64,000 nt of DNA, taken from positions 323,627 through 387,626 of the forward strand of contig NZ_FMWD01000004.1 of NCBI RefSeq assembly GCF_900102855.1, read 5' to 3'. The notes beneath the pieces are model-generated. The model had not been told where the DNA came from. It worked only from the letters and a program-made list of their open reading frames with translations, and did no database searches. Of this stretch, positions 41,957 to 50,126 are shown piece by piece. The first letter of the stretch is position 1; each line of letters starts with the position of its first letter. Origin of the DNA: Thiohalomonas denitrificans (GTDB taxonomy: Bacteria; Pseudomonadota; Gammaproteobacteria; Thiohalomonadales; Thiohalomonadaceae). The translations under genes and the position numbers were made by a program.

Positions 41957-41971
41957 CTGATGGAGACCTCC

Positions 41972-42994
41972 ATGGCCGGACAGAGCGTCATCAAGGTAAT
42001 CGCGGGCGATATCGGGGGAACCAAGACCCTTGTTCAGCTGGCGGCTTTCGACATCCGCCAACCATCGCCGCGGGGTGAAGTACTCTATGAACACCGCTTT
42101 GACAGCCGCGCCTACGGGGGACTCGACACGATTCTTCAGGAATTCCTGGAGCTGACGGGGCCCGTCGGAGAAGTCTACTCCGCCTGCCTGGGGGTGGCCG
42201 GGCCCGTTCACGACAAAGATGGGCACCAGCGGGCAACGCTCACCAATCTGCCCTGGGTATCCGATTCCAGAGCCGTGAGTGAAGTGCTCGGCATCCCGCG
42301 TGTTCGGCTCGTCAACGACTTCCAGGCCGTCGGCTACGGCATTGACGCCATGCGCGACGAAGATCTCGTCTCACTCCAAGAGGTGCACCCGCGGGAGCGT
42401 GCCCCCCGCCTGATAGTAGGTGCCGGTACCGGGTTGGGAGTGGGTCTGTTGGCCTGGAAGGGTGAATTCTACGAGAGCTATCCGACCGAAGGAGGACACG
42501 TCCACTTCGCGCCCGTGGATGATGAGCAGGATGCCCTGCTGCAATTTCTGCGCAACGAGTATGGTCGCGTCTCCTGTGAGAGACTGGTGTCCGGTCCGGG
42601 GCTGGAGAATATCTATCGCTTTATAGTCGCACGCGATGGGGAGCACACGGCCAGCCAGGATCCGCTGCTCAACGCGCCCGATCCGGCTGCCGCTATTTCA
42701 GCCGGGGCGATCAGCGGCGATGAGCCGCTGGCAATGCGCGCGATGGACCTGTTTGTCACCATTTATGGACAAGTGACCGGTGACCTGGCACTGACCACCC
42801 TGGCCCGGGGCGGCGTTTTCGTAGCCGGGGGGATTGCCCCCAGGATCCTGTCGCAGTTGCAAACCGGTCGATTCATGGACGCTTTTCATGATAAAGGCCG
42901 TATGCGTTCGCTTGTTACGGAACTCCCCGTAAGGGTTATCGTTAACCCCAGAGTAGGGCTTCTCGGCTGCGCTCTGGCCGCAAGCCGTATGTGA
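41972..42994 (+). CDS. glk: Glucokinase
   Basis: A 340-aa bacterial glucokinase (ATP + glucose to glucose-6-phosphate). ATG 41972 was chosen because GGAG lies about 7 nt upstream; ATG 41960 would have to use element DNA for its ribosome site. Motifs are VIAGDIGGTKTLVQL (phosphate 1), LGVAGPVHD, LTNLPWV, LVNDFQAVGYG with the catalytic Asp, LIVGAGTGLGVGLL (phosphate 2), EGGHVHFAP, and VFVAGGIAPRIL (adenosine). It links glucose released by GH15 to the zwf/pgl steps. Confidence 0.94.
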   Translation: MAGQSVIKVIAGDIGGTKTLVQLAAFDIRQPSPRGEVLYEHRFDSRAYGGLDTILQEFLELTGPVGEVYSACLGVAGPVHDKDGHQRATLTNLPWVSDSRAVSEVLGIPRVRLVNDFQAVGYGIDAMRDEDLVSLQEVHPRERAPRLIVGAGTGLGVGLLAWKGEFYESYPTEGGHVHFAPVDDEQDALLQFLRNEYGRVSCERLVSGPGLENIYRFIVARDGEHTASQDPLLNAPDPAAAISAGAISGDEPLAMRAMDLFVTIYGQVTGDLALTTLARGGVFVAGGIAPRILSQLQTGRFMDAFHDKGRMRSLVTELPVRVIVNPRVGLLGCALAASRM

Positions 42995-42999
42995 GGACC

Positions 43000-43377
43000 A
43001 TGGAATCGAATCAGAAAATTGATGTAAACGTCGAGGCCCACTACGTGGAAGACCAGTCGTTTCCGGAACAGAACCGCTATGCGTTCGCCTATACCATCAC
43101 CATCCGCAACAATGGCGAACGCCCGGCACGGCTGGTTCGCCGCCACTGGGAGATCACCGATGGACAGGGCCGGATGCAGGAAGTCGACGGCGAAGGCGTG
43201 GTCGGGGAACAGCCCTATCTTCGTCCCGGCGAGGCGTTTCGATACACCAGCGGCGTAATCCTGGAGACCCCGGTCGGTTCCATGGAGGGGCATTACCGCA
43301 TGATCGATGACGACCAGGAAGAGTTCGATGCCGACGTGCCGCCGTTTACCCTGGCTCTGCCGCACACGCTGCATTGA
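43000..43377 (+). CDS. apaG: ApaG protein
   Basis: A 125-aa ApaG-domain protein. ATG 43000 is preceded by GAGG at 5 nt; the open frame also contains an upstream GTG (42991) overlapping the glk stop. Family features are VEAHYVEDQSFPEQNRYAFA, YTITIRNNG, RRHWEITDGQGRMQEVDGEG and VVGEQPYLRPGEAFRYTSG, a fibronectin-III-like beta sandwich. ApaG is linked genetically to Co/Mg tolerance and Ap4A metabolism, but its biochemistry is unsettled. Unlike E. coli, it is separated from apaH by an acyl-CoA synthetase gene on the other strand. Confidence 0.93.
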   Translation: MESNQKIDVNVEAHYVEDQSFPEQNRYAFAYTITIRNNGERPARLVRRHWEITDGQGRMQEVDGEGVVGEQPYLRPGEAFRYTSGVILETPVGSMEGHYRMIDDDQEEFDADVPPFTLALPHTLH

Positions 43378-43432
43378 GGTTTGTTGAGGCGCAGGCCAGC
43401 CGCATACTTGTGCGTATACCCAGGCCCGGCAC

Positions 43433-45229
43433 TCAGCGTTTCGCTTGGTACAGCCGCGCTATCTCCTCTGCATAACGGCTGAAGACCGCATTGCGCCGCA
43501 CCTTCAGGGTAGGGGTTAACAGACCCGATTCGATACTCCACCCGTCGAGTGTGGCGTAGACCTGCCTGACCTTCGCGTAGGCGGGAAAGGCGTGCAGGCG
43601 TTCGGCGATACGTCGCAGCATCTCCTCCCGCGCCGCGCTCTGCATGAGACCCGTTGCATCGGCGGGCAGCTCGAATCGTTCCGCCACCTGGCCCCATACC
43701 TCACCATTCACTACCACCAGAGCGCTCAGGAACGGGCGTCCCTCACCAACCACCATCACTTGCTCGAAGAGGGGGTCGAGAGCGATGGCCCCCTCCAGAG
43801 CGGCCGGGGGCACATTTTCGCCATTGGAGAGCACCAGGATCTCCTTGCGACGGCCGGTCAGATAGAAGTGGTCACCCCGCTGCTCGCCCAGGTCACCGGT
43901 GTGCAGCCAGCCGGCCCTGTCAATGGCCTCGGCGGTGGCCTTCGGGTTGCGCCAATAGCCACGCATGACCGAAGGCCCGCGCACCAGCAGTTCCCCCCCG
44001 CTATCGAAACGGGCCTCCCAGCCCGGCAGTAGCACGCCGATACTCTCCGGCCGATTGTTTCCGGGTGGATTGAAGGTGACCACCGGGCTGGCCTCCGTAA
44101 GGCCGTAGCCCTGACAGAGATCGAGCCCCAGCCCGATGAAGGTCCTCGCCAGTTCCGGAGAGAGCGCAGCACCACCACTGACGGCAATCCGCAGCCGTCC
44201 GCCCAGACGCTCCAGCACCGGCCGCCCCACCAGCCGTCGCAACAGCGGGCCTGCGAGCAGCGAGGGGTGCCAGGCGGCACAGCCCTGGCGATACTTGAAG
44301 CGGCGCCAGCCCACCCGCACAGCGGTATCGAACAGCGTTCGGCGCCAGCGTGGACCATCCGCCAGTCGCTGGGTTATACGCCCATAGGCCGTTTCAAAGA
44401 TCCGTGGAACCGCGATCACTGCGGTCGGCCGCTGGCTGGCAAAGTCCATCGACAGCTGCGCAACGGATCGGGCGAAGGCCACGCAGGCCCCCGCTGCCAT
44501 CGGGAGATAGTAGCCACCGGTGCGCTCCAACATATGAGCCAGGGGCAAGAAGGAGAGAAAACGATCGCTCGGGTAGACATCGATCTGTTCCAGCGCCGCC
44601 CGTACATTACTGAGGATGTTGCGGTGGCTTAGCATCACCCCTTTGGGCCGGCCATAGGTGCCGGAGGTGTAGACCAGCGTAGCCAGGTCATCAGAATGGA
44701 CCGGCGCGGGCGGCACATTACCCACAGCGGGGAGCCACTCATCAAGCGCTGTTGCGCGCTGATCAGTAACCCGCTCACTACCCGGAATCACGACGCGAAC
44801 AAGCTGGGTTACCTCCTCCAGCGCCGGCTGCAGCCGGTGCCAGCGCCCGGCATCCTGCAGCAGGAGCAGGCGCGCTCCGGAGTCCTTCAGCTGCCAGGCG
44901 AGAGAATCGGGACGGTCATCGGGGTAGAGTGGAACCACCACCAGCCCCAGTGAGAGTGCCGCCTGTTCGAACAGGATCCACTGAACACCATTTCGCTGCG
45001 CAACGGCGACCCGCTCTCCGGAGACGAGACCCTCTGCCGCCAGCGCCGCCCGCCAGCGAGCCACTTCCGCGCCCGTTTCGCCCCAGGTGATTTCCCGCCA
45101 CTCTGCCGTCGCACGGTCATACCAGCGGTAAGCGGGCCGCTCCGGGCTGCGCTCCGCCCGGGCGCGAAAGAGGCCGTCCAGGGTCGGAGCGGAGGGTTCA
45201 AGCAGCTTTTCGGTGGCCTGTGCTGTCAT
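43433..45229 (-). CDS. AMP-binding long-chain acyl-CoA synthetase family protein
   Basis: A 598-aa adenylate-forming enzyme. ATG 45229 begins MTAQATEKLLEPSAPTLDGL; the longer open frame has no support. The P-loop-like motif is TLVYTSGTYGRPKGVMLSH, followed by FLPLAHMLERTGGYYLPM, GYGLTEASPVV, and the hinge region WLHTGDLGEQRGDHFYLTGRRKEILVL split over neighbouring strands. Such enzymes activate fatty acids to acyl-AMP and then acyl-CoA. Substrate chain length is not predictable. The usual C-terminal catalytic Lys region is present in degenerate form (TPTLKVRRN). It diverges from apaH. Confidence 0.9.
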   Translation of the reverse strand: MTAQATEKLLEPSAPTLDGLFRARAERSPERPAYRWYDRATAEWREITWGETGAEVARWRAALAAEGLVSGERVAVAQRNGVQWILFEQAALSLGLVVVPLYPDDRPDSLAWQLKDSGARLLLLQDAGRWHRLQPALEEVTQLVRVVIPGSERVTDQRATALDEWLPAVGNVPPAPVHSDDLATLVYTSGTYGRPKGVMLSHRNILSNVRAALEQIDVYPSDRFLSFLPLAHMLERTGGYYLPMAAGACVAFARSVAQLSMDFASQRPTAVIAVPRIFETAYGRITQRLADGPRWRRTLFDTAVRVGWRRFKYRQGCAAWHPSLLAGPLLRRLVGRPVLERLGGRLRIAVSGGAALSPELARTFIGLGLDLCQGYGLTEASPVVTFNPPGNNRPESIGVLLPGWEARFDSGGELLVRGPSVMRGYWRNPKATAEAIDRAGWLHTGDLGEQRGDHFYLTGRRKEILVLSNGENVPPAALEGAIALDPLFEQVMVVGEGRPFLSALVVVNGEVWGQVAERFELPADATGLMQSAAREEMLRRIAERLHAFPAYAKVRQVYATLDGWSIESGLLTPTLKVRRNAVFSRYAEEIARLYQAKR

Positions 45230-45296
45230 GGAGAACGATTGTACATGCAGGTGGTTTGCAACGGGACTGGTACAATCGGCCCCGGAGGATTTACCT

Positions 45297-46118
45297 ATGG
45301 CCACCTACGCGATCGGCGACATTCAGGGCTGTTTCGACGAGTTACAGAAGCTTCTGGAGCGACTCGCCTTCGATCCGGCGAGCGATCAACTGTGGTTTGC
45401 CGGTGATTTGGTCAATCGCGGGCCCCGCTCCCTGGAGGTACTGCGTTTCGTGCGCGACCTGGGAGACCGGGCTGTCACGGTCCTCGGTAACCATGATCTC
45501 CATCTGCTGGCCATCTGGCAGCACCGGGACCGCCTGAAGCGCAGCGATACCCTGGAACCGGTGCTGGAGGCCCCGGACTGCGACGAACTGCTCCACTGGC
45601 TGCGCCACCGGCCACTGATGCACTACCAGGCGGACCCCGGCTATGCCCTGGTCCATGCCGGGCTATCACCCGACTGGGACCTCGAGACCGCCCTCGCCTG
45701 CGCCCGGGAGCTCGAAACCGTGCTGCAGGGTGAGCAGTTTGCGGAATTCCTCGCCCACATGTACGGCAATCAACCGGATCGCTGGTCGGAAAACCTGACC
45801 GGGTGGGGCCGCCTGCGGTATGCCGTGAACTGCTTTACCCGCCTGCGCTACTGTGCCACGGACGGGCGCCTCGAATTTCGCCAGAAGGACGCCCCCGGAA
45901 CCCAGGAATCGGGCTTTCTACCCTGGTTTGCGATGCCCGGCCGCCGCAACGCCGACATCGAGGTAATCTTCGGCCACTGGTCGACCCTCGGACTCTACCG
46001 CGACCACGGCGTACGCAGCCTGGACACCGGCTGCCTCTGGGGTGGCGACCTCACCGCCCTGTGTCTGGAAGACGACAGCATCACCCAACTGCCCTGCCCG
46101 CGGATTTGTCACCCGTAA
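45297..46118 (+). CDS. apaH: Symmetrical diadenosine tetraphosphatase ApaH
   Basis: A 273-aa metallophosphoesterase that splits Ap4A into two ADP and also removes Np4 caps from RNA. ATG 45297 has GGAGG upstream at ideal spacing. Motifs are MATYAIGDIQGCFDELQKLL, LWFAGDLVNRGPRSLEVLRF and TVLGNHDLHLLA, with the metal-binding Asp, His and Asn. VHAGLSPDWDLETALACA and FGHWSTLGLY follow. It converges on folA as in E. coli relatives. Confidence 0.96.
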   Translation: MATYAIGDIQGCFDELQKLLERLAFDPASDQLWFAGDLVNRGPRSLEVLRFVRDLGDRAVTVLGNHDLHLLAIWQHRDRLKRSDTLEPVLEAPDCDELLHWLRHRPLMHYQADPGYALVHAGLSPDWDLETALACARELETVLQGEQFAEFLAHMYGNQPDRWSENLTGWGRLRYAVNCFTRLRYCATDGRLEFRQKDAPGTQESGFLPWFAMPGRRNADIEVIFGHWSTLGLYRDHGVRSLDTGCLWGGDLTALCLEDDSITQLPCPRICHP

Positions 46119-46172
46119 GGCGCCTTCCCGGTAACGGCGCCCGGTGTATTTGAAAAATCCTGGGGGCGGTTG

Positions 46173-46658
46173 TTACTTTCTTTCCAGCACTTGGAAAGCC
46201 ATGCCATGGGGATTATCGGCATCCGCCGGGCGCTCCTCCCGTTCGGTCTCGCGCCATTCGGAGGAGTCGATGGATGGAAACCAGGCGTCGCCTTCGATGA
46301 CCGCATGGACCCGGGTCAGGTAGAGCCGATCGGCGCGGGGCAGGATCTGTTGATAGAAAGTGGCTCCACCGATCACCATGACCTCCTCCGCCGGTTGCGC
46401 GGCTTCGAGGGCGGCATCAATGGAGTGGACCACCCGGCAGCCCTCGGCGCGATAGGAGGGGTCACCGGTGACCACCACATTGGTGCGCTTGGGAAGGGGG
46501 CGACCGATGGATTCAAACGTCTTGCGGCCCATGATTACCGGTTTTCCGAGTGTATGGCGACGGAACCACTGCATGTCGGCCGGCAGACTCCAGGGGAGCC
46601 GGTTCTCGATACCAATCACCCGGTCTTCCGCCATGGCGGCGATGATGGAAATGCGCAT
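46173..46658 (-). CDS. folA: Dihydrofolate reductase
   Basis: A 161-aa NADPH-dependent reductase of dihydrofolate. ATG 46658 is preceded by GGAGAG. Motifs are ISIIAAMAEDRVIGIENRLPW, MGRKTFESIGRPLPKRTN and VMVIGGATFYQQIL. The length is standard for chromosomal DHFR. It is downstream of thyA, whose reaction makes the dihydrofolate it reduces, but a 130-bp inverted-repeat element separates the two. Confidence 0.95.
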   Translation of the reverse strand: MRISIIAAMAEDRVIGIENRLPWSLPADMQWFRRHTLGKPVIMGRKTFESIGRPLPKRTNVVVTGDPSYRAEGCRVVHSIDAALEAAQPAEEVMVIGGATFYQQILPRADRLYLTRVHAVIEGDAWFPSIDSSEWRETEREERPADADNPHGMAFQVLERK

Positions 46659-46694
46659 ATTCTCTCCAGCCCACACGAACAGACATCCTGGCTG

Positions 46695-46824
46695 GGAGCC
46701 TGTCCGAGAATACCGTTTTTGTAGGTTGGGGTGAGTTATGCGAACCCCAACGCGAATTCTGTTGGGCTTCGTTCCTCAGCGCCAACCTACATTTTGGAAG
46801 CCATTACTATTCCTGGACAGCTCC
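46695..46824. repeat. Inverted-repeat element between thyA and folA
   Basis: GGAGCCTGTCCGAGAATA at the left and the inverted TATTCCTGGACAGCTCC at the right form imperfect 17-bp ends. A nested pair GTAGGTTG...CAACCTAC (about 46721 and 46785) lies inside. The right end touches the thyA stop codon. A related single end (AGCCCGTCCGAGAACATCG) lies at 33436 just after the RND gene stop. Confidence 0.6.
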
Positions 46825-47657
46825 TAGACGGCCACCGGCGCCTTGATCGGCGGGTGGTGTTCATAACCATCCAACTGGAAGTCCTCGAAGCGGAAGTCGA
46901 ACACCGAATCGATATCGGGATTCAAGCGCATGGCTGGCAACGGGTAGGGCTCGCGGGACAGCTGCAGTCGCGCCTGCTCCAGATGGTTGGAGTAGAGATG
47001 GGCATCACCCAGGGTGTGCACGAAATCCCCCGGCTCGAGACCGGTCACCTGCGCCAGCATCATGGTCAACAGGGAATAGGAGGCAATATTGAACGGCACG
47101 CCGAGGAAAATGTCTCCGGAGCGCTGATAGAGCTGGCACGAGAGGCGGCCGTTGGCCACGTAGAACTGGAAGAACGCATGGCAGGGAGCCAAGGCCATGC
47201 GACCGGCTGCCGCATTCTTCCTGGGGGAGACCGCTTCGTCAGGCAAATCAGCCACGTTCCAGGCACTGACAATGATGCGACGCGAATCCGGATTTGTGCG
47301 AATCTGGTCGACGGCCTGCTGGATCTGATCGATATGCCTGCCGTCCGGCGTCGGCCAGGAGCGCCACTGATAGCCGTACAGCGGCCCGAGGTCACCGTTC
47401 TCGTCCGCCCATTCATCCCAGATCCGGACGCCATTCTCCTTCAGATAAGCGATGTTGGTCTCGCCTCGCAGGAACCAGAGGAGTTCATGGATAATCGAGC
47501 GCAGGTGCAACTTCTTGGTGGTGACCAACGGGAAGCCTTTCGACAGGTCGTAGCGCATCTGGTAACCAAATACGCTTCGGGTGCCGGTGCCGGTCCGGTC
47601 TTCCTTTACGGTGCCGTTCTCCAGCACATGACGCATCAGATCGAGGTATTGGCGCAT
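46824..47657 (-). CDS. thyA: Thymidylate synthase
   Basis: A 277-aa enzyme that makes dTMP from dUMP with methylene-tetrahydrofolate. The N-terminus [15 protein letters not shown] and [20 protein letters not shown] are conserved. The catalytic cysteine is in [14 protein letters not shown], and [17 protein letters not shown] is the dUMP-binding signature. About a dozen residues before the Cys loop ([10 protein letters not shown]) exceed the E. coli form. It follows lgt by 2 bp, the conserved lgt-thyA-folA order. Confidence 0.96.
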   Translation of the reverse strand: MRQYLDLMRHVLENGTVKEDRTGTGTRSVFGYQMRYDLSKGFPLVTTKKLHLRSIIHELLWFLRGETNIAYLKENGVRIWDEWADENGDLGPLYGYQWRSWPTPDGRHIDQIQQAVDQIRTNPDSRRIIVSAWNVADLPDEAVSPRKNAAAGRMALAPCHAFFQFYVANGRLSCQLYQRSGDIFLGVPFNIASYSLLTMMLAQVTGLEPGDFVHTLGDAHLYSNHLEQARLQLSREPYPLPAMRLNPDIDSVFDFRFEDFQLDGYEHHPPIKAPVAV

Positions 47658-47659
47658 GA

Positions 47660-48472
47660 TTATTCCTGCCTGTTGGGAACGGCTTTACCGGTATTGCCGC
47701 GACCGTAGGCCAGCCCCAGCAACGCCAGACCAACAACGATCAGCGGTAGTGAGAGCACCTGCCCCATGGTCACCCAGCCAAAGGCCAGATAGCCGAGATG
47801 AGCATCCGGCTCGCGCACGAATTCCACCAGAAAACGGAACAGGCCATAGCCAACGGCGAAGACACCCGAAACGGCCATGGTCGGACGCGGCTTCGAGGAG
47901 AACCACCAGACGATGGCAAACAGCACCACGCCTTCGAGGAAAAACTGATAGAGCTGAGAGGGATGGCGCGCTACATCGCCGGCTCCGGGAAAGACCATCC
48001 CCCACGGCAGATCGGTGGGCTTGCCCCACAGCTCACCATTGATGAAGTTGCCGATGCGCCCCGCACCGAGACCGATGGGCACCAGCGGTGCCAGAAAATC
48101 GACGACCTCGAAATAGCGACGGTTTTCCCGCCAGGCATAGACGCCCAGGGCAACCATCACCCCGAGCAGACCACCATGGAACGCCATCCCCCCTTCCCAG
48201 ATCCGGAACAGCATCAGCGGGTCCTGCAGGAATGCACCCCAGTTGTAAAACAGGACGTACCCGATGCGACCGCCCAGCACTACCCCCAGTGCAGAGTAAA
48301 AAACCAGGTCATCGACCTGCGCGGGCTTCCAGTTCCAGCGTGGCTGCGCTGCCCGGCGGCGTCCCAGCCACCAGCCGCCGACAAAGCCGACCAGATACAT
48401 CAAGCCGTACCAGTGCACCTGAACCGGGCCGAAACTGATGGCGACCGGATCGATATCGGGGAATTTCAACAT
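47660..48472 (-). CDS. lgt: Prolipoprotein diacylglyceryl transferase
   Basis: A 270-aa membrane enzyme that adds diacylglycerol to the lipobox cysteine of prelipoproteins. ATG 48472 begins [20 protein letters not shown]. The open frame goes on upstream through a 7-bp repeat array that encodes a repeated SPLATRH peptide; I reject that extension. Signature regions are [39 protein letters not shown] and the Lgt signature [17 protein letters not shown]. Seven hydrophobic segments are apparent. The gene is essential in most Gram-negative bacteria. Confidence 0.95.
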   Translation of the reverse strand: MLKFPDIDPVAISFGPVQVHWYGLMYLVGFVGGWWLGRRRAAQPRWNWKPAQVDDLVFYSALGVVLGGRIGYVLFYNWGAFLQDPLMLFRIWEGGMAFHGGLLGVMVALGVYAWRENRRYFEVVDFLAPLVPIGLGAGRIGNFINGELWGKPTDLPWGMVFPGAGDVARHPSQLYQFFLEGVVLFAIVWWFSSKPRPTMAVSGVFAVGYGLFRFLVEFVREPDAHLGYLAFGWVTMGQVLSLPLIVVGLALLGLAYGRGNTGKAVPNRQE

Positions 48473-48492
48473 GGCAGGAGTATACCAGAACA

Positions 48493-48741
48493 GCGAGTGG
48501 CGAGTGGCGAGTGGCGAGTGGCGAGTGGCGAGTGGCGAGTGGCGAGTGGCGAGTGGCGAGTGGCGAGTGGCGAGTGGCGAGTGGCGAGTCTCCAAGAGTG
48601 AACCCCACCGCCTAGCAACTAGCAACTCACTGTGTCCCGCCCGTTCTCTATTGCTCGTCGCTCTTCCTAGCCACTAGCTACTCGCCACTAGCTACTCTAG
48701 CAGCTACTAGCCACTCGCCACTCCCCACTCCCCACTAATGA
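48493..48741. repeat. Heptanucleotide array element 2, between rlmI-like gene and lgt
   Basis: Read on the minus strand, degenerate 7-bp units (AGTGGGG, AGTGGCG, AGTGGCT, AGTAGCT) start at the stop of the rlmI-like gene (48741 to about 48665). A core of about 70 bp follows, then 14 units of the inverted form (13 perfect GCGAGTG on the plus strand, 48493-48583, and one variant). The inverted array ends about 20 bp before the lgt start. Confidence 0.88.
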
Positions 48742-49950
48742 TTAATCACTAACCACCCGCACGGCGAAGGCCTTGAGATACTCCGTCTCGGGGATGGCGG
48801 GATGGATGGGGTGATCCGCCCCCTGATGGCCCTGATGGATGATCTGGGCCCGCCGGTCGAGGTGGCGGGCGCTGCGCTGGAAGATGTCCACCAGCTGTTC
48901 GCGGCGGAGGTGGTGGGAGCAGCTGGCGCTGACCAGTATTCCGTCCTTGCCGAGCAGTTGCATGGCGGCCTGATTGATGCGGCGATAGGCCTCGAGACCA
49001 CTCTTGACGTCCTTGCGCCGCTTGATGAAGGCGGGCGGGTCGACCACCACCACGTCGAAGCGCTCGGCGTCGGCGCGCAGGCCCTTGAGGGCCTGGAAGG
49101 CGTCTCCTTCCAGGAATTTCATCCGCTCCTCCATGCCGTTGAGGGCGGCACTGCGCTCGGCATAGTCCAGTGCCGCTGCCGAGGCTTCGACACACCAGAC
49201 CTCACCGGCACCGGCAACAGCGGCCTGAAGACCCCAGCCGCCGATGTAACTGAAGACGTCCAGTATCCGCGGCGGCTCCGAGCGGGCCAGCCCGCGGACC
49301 AGCCCCTGCACCCAGGCGCGGTTATCCCGGTGATCGAAAAACCAGCCCGTCTTCTGGCCACCCGCCAGCGGCGCCTCGAACGTAACGCCATTCTCCTCCA
49401 GCCGCACGCTCTCCGGGACCTCTCCGATCGCCTCGACATAGGACTCCAGCTGTTCCAGCTTGCGCATGCCGCTATCGTTTCGCAGCAGAATGCCCGATGG
49501 GCGCAACACTTTCTGAAGCGCTTCAATGATGGCCTCCCGTGCCGCTTCCATGCCGGCAGTGTTCATCTGCACCACGACGACGCTGTCGAAGCGATCGATG
49601 ATCAGTCCCGGCAGTCCGTCGGCCTCGCCGTGAACCAGCCGGTAAAAAGGCCGCTCATAGAGCCGCTCGCGAAGCCCCAGCGCTACCTTGAGACGGTGCA
49701 CAACCAGGGAGCGATCCAGCCCGTGGGCCGGATTGCGGCTCACCAGCCGGGCGCAGATGAGCGAAGCCGGATTCACATAGCCGACGCCCAGGGACTTGCC
49801 GTTGGAGGCCTGGACCTCCACCACCTGGCCCGGCTCGAACCCGGTCAGGGGCGTGCGCTGCACATCCACTTCGTTGCTGAATACCCAGAGGTGGCCGGCG
49901 CGCAACCGCCGGTCTTCATTCTTCTTCAGCGTCAGAACGGCCGGTTCCAT
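48742..49950 (-). CDS. rlmI: RlmI-like 23S rRNA (cytosine-C5) methyltransferase
   Basis: A 402-aa SAM-dependent RNA methyltransferase with an N-terminal PUA domain (LKKNEDRRLRAGHLWVFSNEV, VVEVQASNGKSLGVGYVNP). The central EEHEE domain includes HGEADGLPGLIIDRFD. The catalytic Rossmann domain has ILDVFSYIGGWGLQAA, VDPPAFIKRRKDVKSGLEAY and the Cys motif VSASCSHHLRRE. RlmI methylates C1962 of 23S rRNA in E. coli; this is a close architectural match, so the same target is likely. A 7-bp repeat array begins at its stop codon. Confidence 0.88.
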   Translation of the reverse strand: MEPAVLTLKKNEDRRLRAGHLWVFSNEVDVQRTPLTGFEPGQVVEVQASNGKSLGVGYVNPASLICARLVSRNPAHGLDRSLVVHRLKVALGLRERLYERPFYRLVHGEADGLPGLIIDRFDSVVVVQMNTAGMEAAREAIIEALQKVLRPSGILLRNDSGMRKLEQLESYVEAIGEVPESVRLEENGVTFEAPLAGGQKTGWFFDHRDNRAWVQGLVRGLARSEPPRILDVFSYIGGWGLQAAVAGAGEVWCVEASAAALDYAERSAALNGMEERMKFLEGDAFQALKGLRADAERFDVVVVDPPAFIKRRKDVKSGLEAYRRINQAAMQLLGKDGILVSASCSHHLRREQLVDIFQRSARHLDRRAQIIHQGHQGADHPIHPAIPETEYLKAFAVRVVSD

Positions 49951-50126
49951 GGAGTCTCCCTCGAAGGATAAAAGGCGCCGATTATGCGGCAGGATACGCC
50001 ACAGGCAAAGAAAACGTCACGGTTGAACATTGGTCCCGGATGGGTCCATCGCTGTCTTCCGGATAGGAACGAGCGCGGAAAGCGGCTATATTGTTGACCG
50101 AACTTGTCGGAAATCAGGAGTCCCGC

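Noticed and set aside
48473-48625. N-terminal extension of Lgt made of SPLATRH repeats
   Set aside because: The peptide is just the translation of the 7-bp array, has no membrane or enzyme feature, and a normal Lgt N-terminus begins at ATG 48472.
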